From positions 27,419 through 91,418 of the forward strand of contig JAENYO010000010.1 of assembly GCA_016841745.1 (NCBI GenBank): DNA of 64,000 nucleotides. Reading direction: 5' to 3'. Shown here piece by piece: positions 42,020 through 50,807 of this stretch. Numbering within the stretch: the stretch's first letter is position 1; each line of letters opens with the position of its first letter. This DNA comes from Acetomicrobium hydrogeniformans (GTDB lineage Bacteria; Synergistota; Synergistia; Synergistales; JAFGMB01). The translations under genes and the position numbers were made by a program. The notes beneath the pieces are model-generated. The model did not search any database. It saw only the letters and a program-made list of their open reading frames with translations, and had not been told where the DNA came from.

Positions 42020-43261
42020 TTGAATCCGTATGAAATGTTTTTAAAACAGGTTGATGAAGCCACACCTTATTTGAGTGTAGAGCCGGAATATATTGAAATC
42101 CTGAAATTTCCTAAGGAAGTATTGGAAGTGTCCATACCGTTAAGACTGGATGATGGAGAAGTAAAGGTCCTCAAAGGATGGAGAAGTCATCACAATAATG
42201 CCCTGGGCCCGTATAAGGGGGGAGTTCGATATCACCCGAACGTAACGAGGGAAGAAGTAATTGCACTTTCTTCATGGATGACCATCAAATGCGCTACGGC
42301 ACAGCTACCTTACGGGGGAGGTAAGGGTGGTATTTCTGTCAATGTAAGGGATCTTTCTCCTGGTGAAACGGAAAGGTTAAGTCGTGGTTATGCCCTTGCA
42401 ATTTCAAGATTTATGGGTACTGACATAGATATTCCAGCTCCCGATGTATATACCAATCCCCAGGTAATGGCATGGTTTGTTGATACCTATGAAAAAATCC
42501 ATGGCAGGAGTGAACCTTCATGCTATACGGGAAAACCTGTTGAGGCCGGTGGTTCTCTTGGAAGAGGAGATGCCACTTCAAGAGGAGGGATGTACGTTCT
42601 TAGGGAAGTGCTTAAACAAAAAGGACTTATCGGGAAAGAACTGAAGGCAGCAGTTCAGGGTTTTGGTAATGTGGGTGGATTTGCTCACAAGCTTGCAGTT
42701 AGCGAATTGGGTATCAAGATTGTTGCTATATCAGATAGCCATGGTGGGGTTTATAATCCCAACGGTATAGATTATTATGAGTTGCGGTCTCACAAGAGTA
42801 AAACTGGAAGTGTCGCAGGTTTCCCGGGGACTGAAATGATAACCAATGAAGAACTTATGGAACTTGATGTTGATATCCTTATTCCAGCTGCTCTTGAGGG
42901 AGTCATAACAGATAAGAATGCTCCGAATATAAAGGCATCCATAGTTTTAGAACTTGCAAATGGTCCTACGACTCCAGAAGCGGATCTAATTTTATCAGAA
43001 AAAGGGATAGAGGTTGTTCCAGATGTTCTGGCTAATGCCGGAGGAGTTACGGTAAGCTGTTTTGAATGGATTCAGGGAAGAACTGGAGATTATTGGACAG
43101 AAGAATATGTACACCAGAAACTTGATGAAAAATTGACCATTGCTTTTCACGAAATATGGAAAATCAAGGAAGGTAACAGGATTCGCATGAGACAGGCGGC
43201 TTACGTGCGTGCCATTTCCAGGATCATAGCGGCTATGAGATTTAAAGGTATATGGCCTTGA
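42020..43261 (+). CDS. Glu/Leu/Phe/Val dehydrogenase (glutamate dehydrogenase, copy 2)
   Basis: About 413 residues, same family as the preceding gene but clearly diverged. It keeps GVRYHPNVTREEV, the catalytic Lys in GGGKGGISVNVRD near residue 100, IPAPDVYTNPQVMAWF near 140, VQGFGNVGGFAHKLA near 212, LANGPTTPEAD near 312 and LANAGGVTVSCFEWIQ near 338. NPQVMAWF and the S-x-GRGDATSRGG segment are typical of archaeal and clostridial-type GDHs. TTG at 42020 follows GAAAGGGGGAG; ATG at 41975 has no SD. With its own promoter and terminator it is regulated apart from copy 1. Cofactor or substrate may differ. Confidence 0.92.
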   Translation: MNPYEMFLKQVDEATPYLSVEPEYIEILKFPKEVLEVSIPLRLDDGEVKVLKGWRSHHNNALGPYKGGVRYHPNVTREEVIALSSWMTIKCATAQLPYGGGKGGISVNVRDLSPGETERLSRGYALAISRFMGTDIDIPAPDVYTNPQVMAWFVDTYEKIHGRSEPSCYTGKPVEAGGSLGRGDATSRGGMYVLREVLKQKGLIGKELKAAVQGFGNVGGFAHKLAVSELGIKIVAISDSHGGVYNPNGIDYYELRSHKSKTGSVAGFPGTEMITNEELMELDVDILIPAALEGVITDKNAPNIKASIVLELANGPTTPEADLILSEKGIEVVPDVLANAGGVTVSCFEWIQGRTGDYWTEEYVHQKLDEKLTIAFHEIWKIKEGNRIRMRQAAYVRAISRIIAAMRFKGIWP

Positions 43262-43266
43262 TCAAT

Positions 43267-43302
43267 AAAAACAGGGAGGCAGATATCTGCCTCCCTGTTT
43301 TT
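43267..43302. terminator. Bidirectional terminator
   Basis: A perfect 36-bp palindrome, AAAAACAGGGAGGCAGAT and its complement, between the convergent dehydrogenase and PEP/pyruvate-binding genes. T-rich ends on both strands. Confidence 0.92.
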
Positions 43303-43319
43303 ATATCTGTAGTATTTTA

Positions 43320-45047
43320 CTAGATTCTCTGGACTTCCCCAATTTCCTTATCGCCATCGAGATAAACAGAAAAGTCGCCTTCATATACCTTTACTGCAGG
43401 GTGCCTCCCTGTCTGGAAAGGGGTATTATTCAGCCATTCCCGGTTGAATATATCCTTATCAGCTCCGTCAAATACAGGTAGATAAAGGATACCGTCTACA
43501 TCAAGGTCCAGGAAGAAGTGGGTTCCATATGAAAGCTCGGGTACAAAGTCACTTTCTGATATTCCCACTTCTACCAGGCATCCACAATGACATATTTCAT
43601 TATACTTTATCGGAACGCCAAGAAGAGGATTTGTGCTTCCCCATCTACCAGGACCCACAAGAATATATTTTGAGCCTTTGAGTCTTTCATTGATCCTGCC
43701 TATTTCCCTTGCTACTTCAAAATATCTGGAATCTTTACCATATAGGGTATGATCTACGTATACCAGGTGAGTGACATGTTCAAGGATGCCGTTACTGACC
43801 ATTTTATTTCCCTTTAGTATGATTCTGTCAGAAGATACATCTGGCACTCTCACCATTGCCATCTCTTCATATGCAGCAAGGGGCCTGAGCTGAAGTATGC
43901 AGAGTTCCCTGGTTGATGTATCATAGGCGAACTCGAAATCCACTGGCATACCCATGGATTCTTCCAGGAATCCAGCTAGTTCCCTTATGAGTTTGAAAAA
44001 GAAGGGATGACGCTGTGGAAAAGACGAAAACGAAAAGATAGGCCTTCCCGTTTTGGCTTTTTCTGATCCTGCCCAGTTGAGAAGGTTATCAGAATAAACT
44101 TCGATAAAAGAAGATGAAAGCTTATGCTCCTTCAGGAGATAAGGCAGATAATCCTTTATTTTCCCTGACATGAACTTTCCCTGCTCCCTGTCAAAAAAAT
44201 CGAATTTATCCTGGCTAGTCTGGGAAATATCCAGAGGTAGATTTCCCTGGGGCCTTAGAGCAGGATGAGAAAGATAGAATAATCTAGCCTTGAGCCTGTC
44301 AACACTTCTAGTTCCCATTCCAAAGCACAGGCGCATGACACCATCTTCCTTCCTGATCCTTGTGGATGGTCGCCGGTAGACCTTTGAAAAAACAGTCCCC
44401 CCTATTTCAGGATAGAAATAATTTCCATGGGCTTTACCGATAACAGGCTGGATCACTATACCCATTGCCTCGTCACTGTCAGCAAATCCGTGTTTCAATC
44501 TGTATGCTCGTGCTGCCGGGTTATAAAGGGATGCCCAGACCTTTTTAATGCATTTAGAGAGCTTGTGCACCCTTTCTTCCATCGTACCGACATTGACCGA
44601 AAAACAGGTACTGTATTTGCCAGCAAAAGCAAGTCTTTTTGAGTCTTCCAGAAGAGAGCTGGATCTGACTGCCAGGGGAACATCGTAAATGTTATTCAAG
44701 ATCATCTCCAATGACCTATCCAGACTTTCACTGTTTTTACCCCTGTGAAAGGCTGCTGTCATTTTTTTGAAAAGATCAAGTGCGGCATCTTCGTTGTATT
44801 CATTGTTCATTTCCTGGGCTTCCTTGAGGACAACATCAATCTTGTTCTCCTCAAGATAGTCCTGAAAAATCTCTGTCGTGAGGACATAATTAATATCTGG
44901 AAGTTCTACATGTTCTTCCATCGATGAACCTGTTATAACTTCGTAGGAAAAGGCCAGTCCCTTCGCCTTTCCGCCTACTGCGCCGTCACCGATAAGTCGT
45001 TTGTTTTTTTTGAACACAGGTTTTGGGTCAAATCCCTCAAAGTCCAT
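43320..45047 (-). CDS. PEP/pyruvate-binding domain protein (PEP-synthase N-terminal-like)
   Basis: A 575-residue protein related to the ATP-grasp N-terminal half of PEP synthase and pyruvate phosphate dikinase. IGDGAVGGKAKGLAFSYEVI near 20 and LAVRSSSLLEDSKRLAFAGKYSTCF near 125 are the family's nucleotide-binding signatures, followed by GTVFSKVYRRPSTR and FEFAYDTSTRELCILQLRPL near 390, the end of the PPDK_N region. The swivelling phospho-His domain and the PEP/pyruvate TIM barrel are absent; the C-terminal ~180 residues are something else (ILVGPGRWGSTNPLLGVP, FFLDLDVDGILY). It may be a free ATP-grasp phosphotransferase or regulator. SD AAAGGAG. The substrate is unknown. Confidence 0.75.
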   Translation of the reverse strand: MDFEGFDPKPVFKKNKRLIGDGAVGGKAKGLAFSYEVITGSSMEEHVELPDINYVLTTEIFQDYLEENKIDVVLKEAQEMNNEYNEDAALDLFKKMTAAFHRGKNSESLDRSLEMILNNIYDVPLAVRSSSLLEDSKRLAFAGKYSTCFSVNVGTMEERVHKLSKCIKKVWASLYNPAARAYRLKHGFADSDEAMGIVIQPVIGKAHGNYFYPEIGGTVFSKVYRRPSTRIRKEDGVMRLCFGMGTRSVDRLKARLFYLSHPALRPQGNLPLDISQTSQDKFDFFDREQGKFMSGKIKDYLPYLLKEHKLSSSFIEVYSDNLLNWAGSEKAKTGRPIFSFSSFPQRHPFFFKLIRELAGFLEESMGMPVDFEFAYDTSTRELCILQLRPLAAYEEMAMVRVPDVSSDRIILKGNKMVSNGILEHVTHLVYVDHTLYGKDSRYFEVAREIGRINERLKGSKYILVGPGRWGSTNPLLGVPIKYNEICHCGCLVEVGISESDFVPELSYGTHFFLDLDVDGILYLPVFDGADKDIFNREWLNNTPFQTGRHPAVKVYEGDFSVYLDGDKEIGEVQRI

Positions 45048-45102
45048 TAGAGGTTATGCTCCTTTGCTGGATTACAGAATATATAGGGTGCATTTTACCA
45101 TA

Positions 45103-46404
45103 TCAGGGGGTAATCCTGTAGATAGTTCTGGGCCAGGGTATAGCTTCCCTTATATGATTCAAGCCGCATATCCACGCTACGGTTCTTTCTATTCCAATGC
45201 CAAAACCGCTGTGGACGAATGTCCCGTATCTCCTGAGGTCCAGGTACCAGTTGTAAGATTCTTCGGGGAGCTTTTCTTCTCTTATCCGCGCTAGAAGTTT
45301 GTCATAATCATCTTCTCTTTGCGAGCCGCCAATTATCTCTCCATATCCCTCAGGTGCCAGTAGATCATCGCACAATACAAGATCTGGATTGTCTGGATGT
45401 TCTTTCATATAAAATGCCTTGACCTTTTTGGGATAGCATTCCACAAATACGGGTTTATCAAATTCATTGGTGATGAGAGTTTCATCCTCTCCACCGAAAT
45501 CATCTCCATATGGAGTAGAACTACCGAGTTTATGGAGTATATTCATAGCTTCATCGTAGGATATATGATAAAAAGGTGGTACTATCCTTTCGAGCATAGC
45601 CGTATCCCTTTCCAGAAGCTCTAGCTCTTTTCTACAATGGAGGAGAACCTGGCTAACTATATAGCAGACAAGATCCTCCTGAAGTTTCATGTTATCTTCA
45701 TGATCATAAAAAGCCACTTCCGGTTCAAGCATCCAGAATTCTGTCAAATGACGTCTGGTCTTTGATTTTTCTGCCCTGAAAGTTGGACCAAAGGTATAAA
45801 CCTTTCCGAAAGCAGCAGCAGCAGCTTCTGCATAAAGTTGACCAGTCTGTGCAAGGTAGGCTTTATCCTCAAAATAATCAAGTTCAAAAAGCCCTGAAGC
45901 CCCTTCTCCGATAGATCCCGTGAGTATAGGGCTGTCCACAAGAAGATAGCCTTCAGTGTGGAGAAATTCTCTGGCAGACCAGATAACCCTTTCCCTGATG
46001 GTCAGGATAGCATGTTGCCTGCTGCTTCTAAGCCATAAATGTCTGTGATCCAGCAGAAAATCTATCCCATGTTCCTTTTTCCCTATGGGATATTCCTCGG
46101 AGGGGTTGTCAATCACTGTTAAAGTTGTAACAGTGATTTCAAATCCGGATGGAGCCCGTTCATCTGCCCTTACTATACCGGACACTTCGAGTGAAGCTTC
46201 AATCCAGAGGTTTTTTACAGTCTGGAAATCTTCTTCCGTAACTTCCTGTTTAACCATAACACCCTGGACCGTTCCTGTTCCATCTCGCAGTTGGAGGAAA
46301 TGGATCTTTCCTGAGCTTCTCTTGTTGTAAAGCCAGCCCTTTATTGTGACCTCTTTCCCCACGTATTCAGATAGATCCTTGATATATACCCAAGGCTCGC
46401 TCAT
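45103..46404 (-). CDS. asnS: Asparaginyl-tRNA synthetase
   Basis: Class IIb aminoacyl-tRNA synthetase, 433 residues. The N-terminal OB fold (residues 1-100, VTIKGWLYNKRSSGKIHFLQLRDGTG) binds the anticodon. Motif 2 lies in PTFRAEKSKTRRHLTEFWMLEPE near residue 210, and motif 3 in GFGIGIERTVAWICG near 400. The R-SSGKI sequence and F-ECYPKKVKAFYM favour AsnRS over AspRS, with the usual flipping-loop region. It joins asparagine to tRNA-Asn directly, so this organism need not rely on the Asp-tRNA amidotransferase for Asn. SD CAGGAGG precedes the ATG. Confidence 0.93.
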   Translation of the reverse strand: MSEPWVYIKDLSEYVGKEVTIKGWLYNKRSSGKIHFLQLRDGTGTVQGVMVKQEVTEEDFQTVKNLWIEASLEVSGIVRADERAPSGFEITVTTLTVIDNPSEEYPIGKKEHGIDFLLDHRHLWLRSSRQHAILTIRERVIWSAREFLHTEGYLLVDSPILTGSIGEGASGLFELDYFEDKAYLAQTGQLYAEAAAAAFGKVYTFGPTFRAEKSKTRRHLTEFWMLEPEVAFYDHEDNMKLQEDLVCYIVSQVLLHCRKELELLERDTAMLERIVPPFYHISYDEAMNILHKLGSSTPYGDDFGGEDETLITNEFDKPVFVECYPKKVKAFYMKEHPDNPDLVLCDDLLAPEGYGEIIGGSQREDDYDKLLARIREEKLPEESYNWYLDLRRYGTFVHSGFGIGIERTVAWICGLNHIREAIPWPRTIYRITP

Positions 46405-46588
46405 GAAATGTCAACCTCCTGTATCTCATCTAGTGTTTTCACATGTATATATAATACACTAATTATAGTGCCATTACCGGATCTTCGAGCAGAAAACTGT
46501 CCTTTAAGGATCAATATTGAAAATACAGGGAAGGGTATAGAAATATTTATTTTAGTCAGAATGTCTATGCTATGTGTGCGATCTGTTT

Positions 46589-46623
46589 TATATCACCATG
46601 CGGTGACATATTTGTTATATAAT
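46589..46623 (+). promoter_or_regulatory. TCACC/GGTGA dyad next to a TATAAT -10
   Basis: TCACC-ATGC-GGTGA (46593-46606) extends outward to 8 of 9 paired positions. A perfect TATAAT lies at 46618-46623, so the dyad covers the -35 to -10 spacer. Position and symmetry suit a repressor operator for the acyl-CoA ligase gene 58 bp downstream. Confidence 0.5.
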
Positions 46624-46680
46624 CAATATATCAAGTTCGATCTTCAATGTGATTTCAATGAACAAGGGGGAAGTTAACTG

Positions 46681-48162
46681 ATGGAAAAGTCTTTACATGA
46701 GATTGTCGAATCTCTGTATTTAAAGGCGCCTGATGAAAAAATGCTCTGGTGGAAGGGGCATTGGTGGTCGAGAAAAGATTTTTTTGACCTCACCATTGAG
46801 ATGGAGAAGAGACTTGCAGATTCCGGGTTCAAGGAAGGTTACAGAATAGCTACTCTTTTGCCGAACTGTCCTTCTCTTCTGGCCCTTTCCGTTTCCTGCT
46901 GGAGACTTGGCGGGGCAGTTGTACCCCTTAATCTGACAGCGGGACCGGGTTCACTTATCAAATATTTTGATCACTGTGATCCCTTTGCAATAGTTATTGC
47001 TGATATTCCAATGAAACATACCTTTCAGTTCGATACTGCAAAGATGAAAATTCCTGTAATAAAAACTTCACTGGAGGGAAATATTCCTTCGTTCAGTGGT
47101 GGAAGATGTCAAAAAGAAGATCCCTCTACCGCAGTTCTATTCTATACTTCAGGTACGACTGGCTTTCCAAAAGCTGTGCCTCTTACTCATGGAAATCTCA
47201 GAAGTAACGTTTTTGCAGCGGTTAGTCATTTTAAAGATCTTGATACTGAAACTGATATTATTATGAATGCCCTTCCAAATTTCCATGCTCTCGGATATTC
47301 ATCAAGTGGACTCCTGGCGATGCTTTCGGGAATAAAACAGCTTGTTCTGCCTACTTTTATGCCACCAGAAACAGCACTGGAAGCTATGAACGCTTCGGGA
47401 GTAACTTTTGTTATTGCAGTTCCTACCATGATAGCCTTGCTCGTTTCTGCAGCGGCAAGAGGTTCTGCAGTACCCCCTCATCTCAAAAAACTTGTCAGTG
47501 GCGGAGACAGATTTCCAGTGGCTCTTGATGCAAGAGTTCAGAGACTTCTAGGTGTTTCCGTATGTGAAGGGTATGGTCTGACAGAGTGTTCTCCTGTAGT
47601 AGCGGTTAATCAATCTCCCTCAGCAAGAAAGGTTGGTACAGTCGGGCCACTGCTTCCTGGTTTTGAATATGAAGTACGTGGGGCGGCTGATGAAGTCCTG
47701 GCACCTGGGATGGAAGGGATTCTGTGGCTTAAAGGCCCCTCTATAACCAGCGGGTATTTCAGGGATCCGGAAAATACAGCAGAAAAGTTCAAGGATGGGT
47801 GGTTCGATACTGGAGATATCGTGAAGATTGACGACGAAGGTTATGTGACCATTCTGGATAGAGCCAGTGATCTTATAATAGTGGGTGGTTTTAATGTATA
47901 TCCTCAAGAGGTAGAGGCCATTCTGAACTCACATCCTAAAGTCAAGGAATCTGCAGCAGTCGGAATGGTCCATTCTGTTAGCGGTCAGATAGTCAAGGCT
48001 TTTGTCATTCGGGCTGATAATGACGTAACCACCAGAGAACTACAGAATTTCTGTAAGGATAAACTCGCCCATTATAAAACACCCAGGGTTATAGAGTTTG
48101 TGGATGACTTTCCGAGAAACAGTCTTGGAAAGGTATTAAGAAGAAAACTCAGAGAATGGTAA
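46681..48162 (+). CDS. AMP-binding acyl-CoA ligase
   Basis: ANL-superfamily adenylating enzyme of 493 residues. The P-loop motif FYTSGTTGFPKAVPLTHGN lies near residue 155, GYGLTECSPVVAVN near 300, the hinge and ATP contacts WFDTGDIVKIDDEGYVTILDRASDLIIVGGFNVYP near 378, and the catalytic C-terminal Lys in RNSLGKVLRRKLRE at the end. It activates a carboxylic acid to its CoA thioester through an acyl-adenylate; medium- to long-chain fatty acids are the usual substrates for this subgroup. No beta-oxidation or polyketide genes are nearby. SD AAGGGGGAAG. A dyad upstream suggests it is repressed. Confidence 0.9.
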   Translation: MEKSLHEIVESLYLKAPDEKMLWWKGHWWSRKDFFDLTIEMEKRLADSGFKEGYRIATLLPNCPSLLALSVSCWRLGGAVVPLNLTAGPGSLIKYFDHCDPFAIVIADIPMKHTFQFDTAKMKIPVIKTSLEGNIPSFSGGRCQKEDPSTAVLFYTSGTTGFPKAVPLTHGNLRSNVFAAVSHFKDLDTETDIIMNALPNFHALGYSSSGLLAMLSGIKQLVLPTFMPPETALEAMNASGVTFVIAVPTMIALLVSAAARGSAVPPHLKKLVSGGDRFPVALDARVQRLLGVSVCEGYGLTECSPVVAVNQSPSARKVGTVGPLLPGFEYEVRGAADEVLAPGMEGILWLKGPSITSGYFRDPENTAEKFKDGWFDTGDIVKIDDEGYVTILDRASDLIIVGGFNVYPQEVEAILNSHPKVKESAAVGMVHSVSGQIVKAFVIRADNDVTTRELQNFCKDKLAHYKTPRVIEFVDDFPRNSLGKVLRRKLREW

Positions 48163-48173
48163 GCCTGGATTAT

Positions 48174-48214
48174 AACAGGAGGGGCCCTATCTGAACGAGA
48201 AGGCCCCTCCTGTT
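48174..48214. terminator. Hairpin between convergent genes
   Basis: AACAGGAGGGGCC pairs perfectly with its complement at 48202-48214 across a 15-base loop. It overlaps the stop codon of the HAD gene. T runs are weak on both strands. Confidence 0.7.
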
Positions 48215-49061
48215 ATTGAATTATTCCAAGATCTGCAAGTGCACTCTGAAGGTCCTGGTAGCGCTTAGGATAATCTGCCAGCACTTTACCAATGGCAACA
48301 AAAGTACCAAAACCAAGGTTTTCCATACTTTTCCTGTCACTTTCCGCATCTCCGAAATAAATCGGGATCTTTTTGTGCATTCTTCTGCAGAGGATCCTCA
48401 GCCCTTCCGGTGACGGTTTGGTAATGCCGCTATCCCCTGTTATTGCAAGTTCTGAAGGGAAGTCATCCCATCCCAGGAGCTTAAGGGCCAGATCTAGCTC
48501 ATCCCTGTGCCGTCCAGTGTAAATGCCCACCGGAACGGGGAAATCCTTCCAGTGGGTGCTTATGCAAGGGCGTTCCCGTTTCCAGAAGCCAGGGCATCTT
48601 GCAAAGGATGGTTCTTTGCCTGTGACTTTCTGAAAATCTTCACTTCCATAGTATAGTTCTGCACATAACTTTCTTGTCAATCTCCTGGGAATAGTTTCTC
48701 CATAAAGATCTTTTACCCATGACTGAACATCTTCTTCTCCTAAGTCGGTAAGTATGTTTACAATTTCATCAATATGAGGAAAACTCTCACGTAAACTCCT
48801 GATGTTCCTGCTTGCAGCAGCATTGATAAGGAACCATGCGATATCATAGTCGTCATTGAATTGGGGAAAGCCTTTGATGGTGCTGAAGTGTTCCCACGTA
48901 AAGGCAATACAGTCAATATCTCTTTTAAGGTAAAATTTCCATAACCACTGAATTGAAGTCCTGATAACCCATGGGAAGGAGCAGTCCGTGTCGATAAGAA
49001 CATTATCGACATCAAAAATGAGGCAGTACTCACCATCGTGATCAATAATATGTTCTGACAA
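48213..49061 (-). CDS. HAD-superfamily hydrolase
   Basis: About 282 residues. HAD motif I is CLIFDVDNVLIDTD near residue 14 (nucleophile and acid Asp), a helical cap follows, motif II is in VGIYTGRHRDE near 180, motif III Lys in SGITKPSPEGL near 215 and motif IV in IYFGDAESDRKSMENLGF near 237. Likely a phosphatase on a small phosphorylated metabolite, resembling phosphoglycolate phosphatases, though the cap is larger than usual. TTG at 49061 is used since GGGAGGAG lies just upstream; the ATG at 49124 gives 21 extra residues without an SD. Divergent from the MocR-type gene. Confidence 0.78.
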   Translation of the reverse strand: MSEHIIDHDGEYCLIFDVDNVLIDTDCSFPWVIRTSIQWLWKFYLKRDIDCIAFTWEHFSTIKGFPQFNDDYDIAWFLINAAASRNIRSLRESFPHIDEIVNILTDLGEEDVQSWVKDLYGETIPRRLTRKLCAELYYGSEDFQKVTGKEPSFARCPGFWKRERPCISTHWKDFPVPVGIYTGRHRDELDLALKLLGWDDFPSELAITGDSGITKPSPEGLRILCRRMHKKIPIYFGDAESDRKSMENLGFGTFVAIGKVLADYPKRYQDLQSALADLGIIQ

Positions 49062-49127
49062 ATTATCTCCTCCCTTTCTATAAATCCATGAAGGAATTCT
49101 AATTGTTATGAACGGGTTATACAAGGA

Positions 49128-49183
49128 AAAGAGAAGCTCATCTGAAGTATAATAAATCTGAATTAACAGATAAGCTTCTCTTT
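49128..49183 (+). promoter_or_regulatory. Long dyad around the -10 of the MocR-type gene
   Basis: AAAGAGAAGCT at 49128 pairs exactly with AGCTTCTCTTT ending at 49183, and after one mismatch five more pairs extend inward. A perfect TATAAT (49148-49153) sits in the spacer between arms. The arrangement suits autoregulation by the protein encoded 25 bp downstream, or a 5' mRNA hairpin. Confidence 0.65.
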
Positions 49184-49207
49184 AATTATTATAAAGGAGG
49201 AAAACTT

Positions 49208-50560
49208 GTGATAGAGATACCTCTTGAGCGAGAATCGAAGATACCTCTTTATGTGCAGATAGCCAGGCATTTAAAAAAAATGATAGTTAGTGGAGCCATT
49301 CAGGAAGGTATTAAACTTCCGGGGTCACGGGAGTTGGCTTTCTCTCTTTCTGTAAGTCGTACTACTATTATTGAAGCTTATCATAGTCTTGAAGATGAAG
49401 GTTTTCTGACCCAGAAAGGACGCAGCGGAGCCTACATATGTTGGAAGTCATGTGAAACTGAGAAAAAAAAGGAGATTATCGACATTAAATGGGACATGGC
49501 TTCAGGAGAACCATCCAATGATCTGATTCCTTCGCGAAATCTTGCAAGGGTGGCCAGGGAACTTCTTATTGAGACAGGGGAGAAAGTCCTGAGTTTTCCA
49601 GATCTTGAAGGGGTTCCGGAACTCAGAAAAGAACTCGTTACCCATGCTGTATCAAGAGGTATCCCTGCCCGATGGGAAGATGTTTTTGTAACCTCGGGTG
49701 GCAGGGAGGGTTTGGCCCTTTCCATGGCTGCCCTGAAAGCAGCAGGCGTAACCAGATTGTGGATGGAAGAGCTGACCTATCCTGATGCAGTTGATATTGC
49801 CAGGTACCAGGGGTTGGATCTTGGTGTAATTCCCATAGATTACAGGTTAATGCCCGAAATTATCTCGGAATTAAAAAATACTGATGCTCTTTACCTGGTC
49901 CCGAGTTTTCAGAATCCCACTGGAGGAACCATTCCAACAGAAATAAGACGCATTATCCTTGAAAACAGTATGGAAAGGGATTTATGGATTCTGGAAGATG
50001 ATGCCTACGGAGAGCTTCGGTACGGCGAGTTTACCGTTCCGGCACTGAAAGCCATGACTGGTTCGGAAAGGGTTATCTATCTTGGATCCTTCAGTCAGGC
50101 TCTGTTTCCAGGGCTCAGGCTCGGCTATTCTCTTCTTCCTGAGGATATTATGGAATCATGGTCCCGGATACAGGCTCGCAGGTCTGGTCCTGTTTCTTCT
50201 CTTGTCCAATATATGGTTATGCAATTTATCAAGGATGGGGGTCTTGAGGAATCCCTTAATCTTGCAAGAGTTACCATAGCATCAAGAATGGCAGCCCTTG
50301 TCCAGGCTATCCGGAAGTTCCTTCCTGATTTCTTTTTTACTGTTCCTGAAGGTGGAATTTATCTCTGGCTTGAAACTCCTGGTATGGAAGGGGATACAGC
50401 ACAAAAACTTGCTGCAGATATGGGAATTGCGGTTATCTCGGGCAACCGTTTTTCATGGACAGGTAAAAAGATCGAGGCAGTAAGGCTTTCAGTCAGTTCC
50501 AATGAAAGCAGGGAGATGGAAGTCATCATAAGGGAACTGAAAAAGGCATGGTCTATTTGA
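49208..50560 (+). CDS. MocR-type regulator (GntR HTH + aminotransferase-like domain) lacking the PLP lysine
   Basis: A 450-residue fusion of a GntR winged helix (residues 1-75, PLYVQIARHLKKMIVSGAI...SRTTIIEAYHSLEDEGF) and a fold-type I aminotransferase-like domain (ASGEPSNDLIPS, VTSGGREGLALS near 160, FQNPTGGTIP near 238, EDDAYGEL near 262). At the cofactor site the text is LGSFSQALFPGLRLGY, where MocR proteins have SFSK; codon 297 is CAG, so the Schiff-base lysine is Gln. The protein therefore probably cannot hold PLP covalently and may sense another ligand. GTG start behind AAAGGAGG. A large dyad at its promoter suggests autoregulation. Target genes unknown. Confidence 0.88.
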   Translation: MIEIPLERESKIPLYVQIARHLKKMIVSGAIQEGIKLPGSRELAFSLSVSRTTIIEAYHSLEDEGFLTQKGRSGAYICWKSCETEKKKEIIDIKWDMASGEPSNDLIPSRNLARVARELLIETGEKVLSFPDLEGVPELRKELVTHAVSRGIPARWEDVFVTSGGREGLALSMAALKAAGVTRLWMEELTYPDAVDIARYQGLDLGVIPIDYRLMPEIISELKNTDALYLVPSFQNPTGGTIPTEIRRIILENSMERDLWILEDDAYGELRYGEFTVPALKAMTGSERVIYLGSFSQALFPGLRLGYSLLPEDIMESWSRIQARRSGPVSSLVQYMVMQFIKDGGLEESLNLARVTIASRMAALVQAIRKFLPDFFFTVPEGGIYLWLETPGMEGDTAQKLAADMGIAVISGNRFSWTGKKIEAVRLSVSSNESREMEVIIRELKKAWSI

Positions 50561-50645
50561 AGCATTTTTCCAGAACAATCTAATCGATTTCTCCGCCAGT
50601 GAATCAGAGCCTCTTTATATTCCTGCTGAGGCATGACGGGTAGGT

Positions 50646-50667
50646 TTATGAAAAAGGTTTTTCATAA
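50646..50667. repeat. 22-bp inverted repeat after the MocR-type gene
   Basis: TTATGAAAAA-GG-TTTTTCATAA, perfect 10-bp arms. AU-rich and without a flanking T run, so a weak terminator at best or a protein-binding site. Confidence 0.55.
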
Positions 50668-50807
50668 GATATTAATGATCATTACGTATTTGGGGGATAT
50701 CCCTGCCCAATACTTCCCGAAATAGAGTGAATATATTACGGTGTACTCCGAAGATACTCGAATTAGATTAAAGGGTGATCTGCTTTCTTATGGTAAAAAG
50801 ATCTGAA

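Noticed and set aside
43267..43302. 36-bp palindrome considered as an operator
   Set aside because: It lies exactly between two convergent stop codons and ends in T runs on both strands, so it is a bidirectional terminator.
46408..46677. 89-codon ORF in the gap before the acyl-CoA ligase
   Set aside because: It covers a TATAAT and a dyad, lacks an SD and has an amino-acid pattern typical of translated non-coding DNA.
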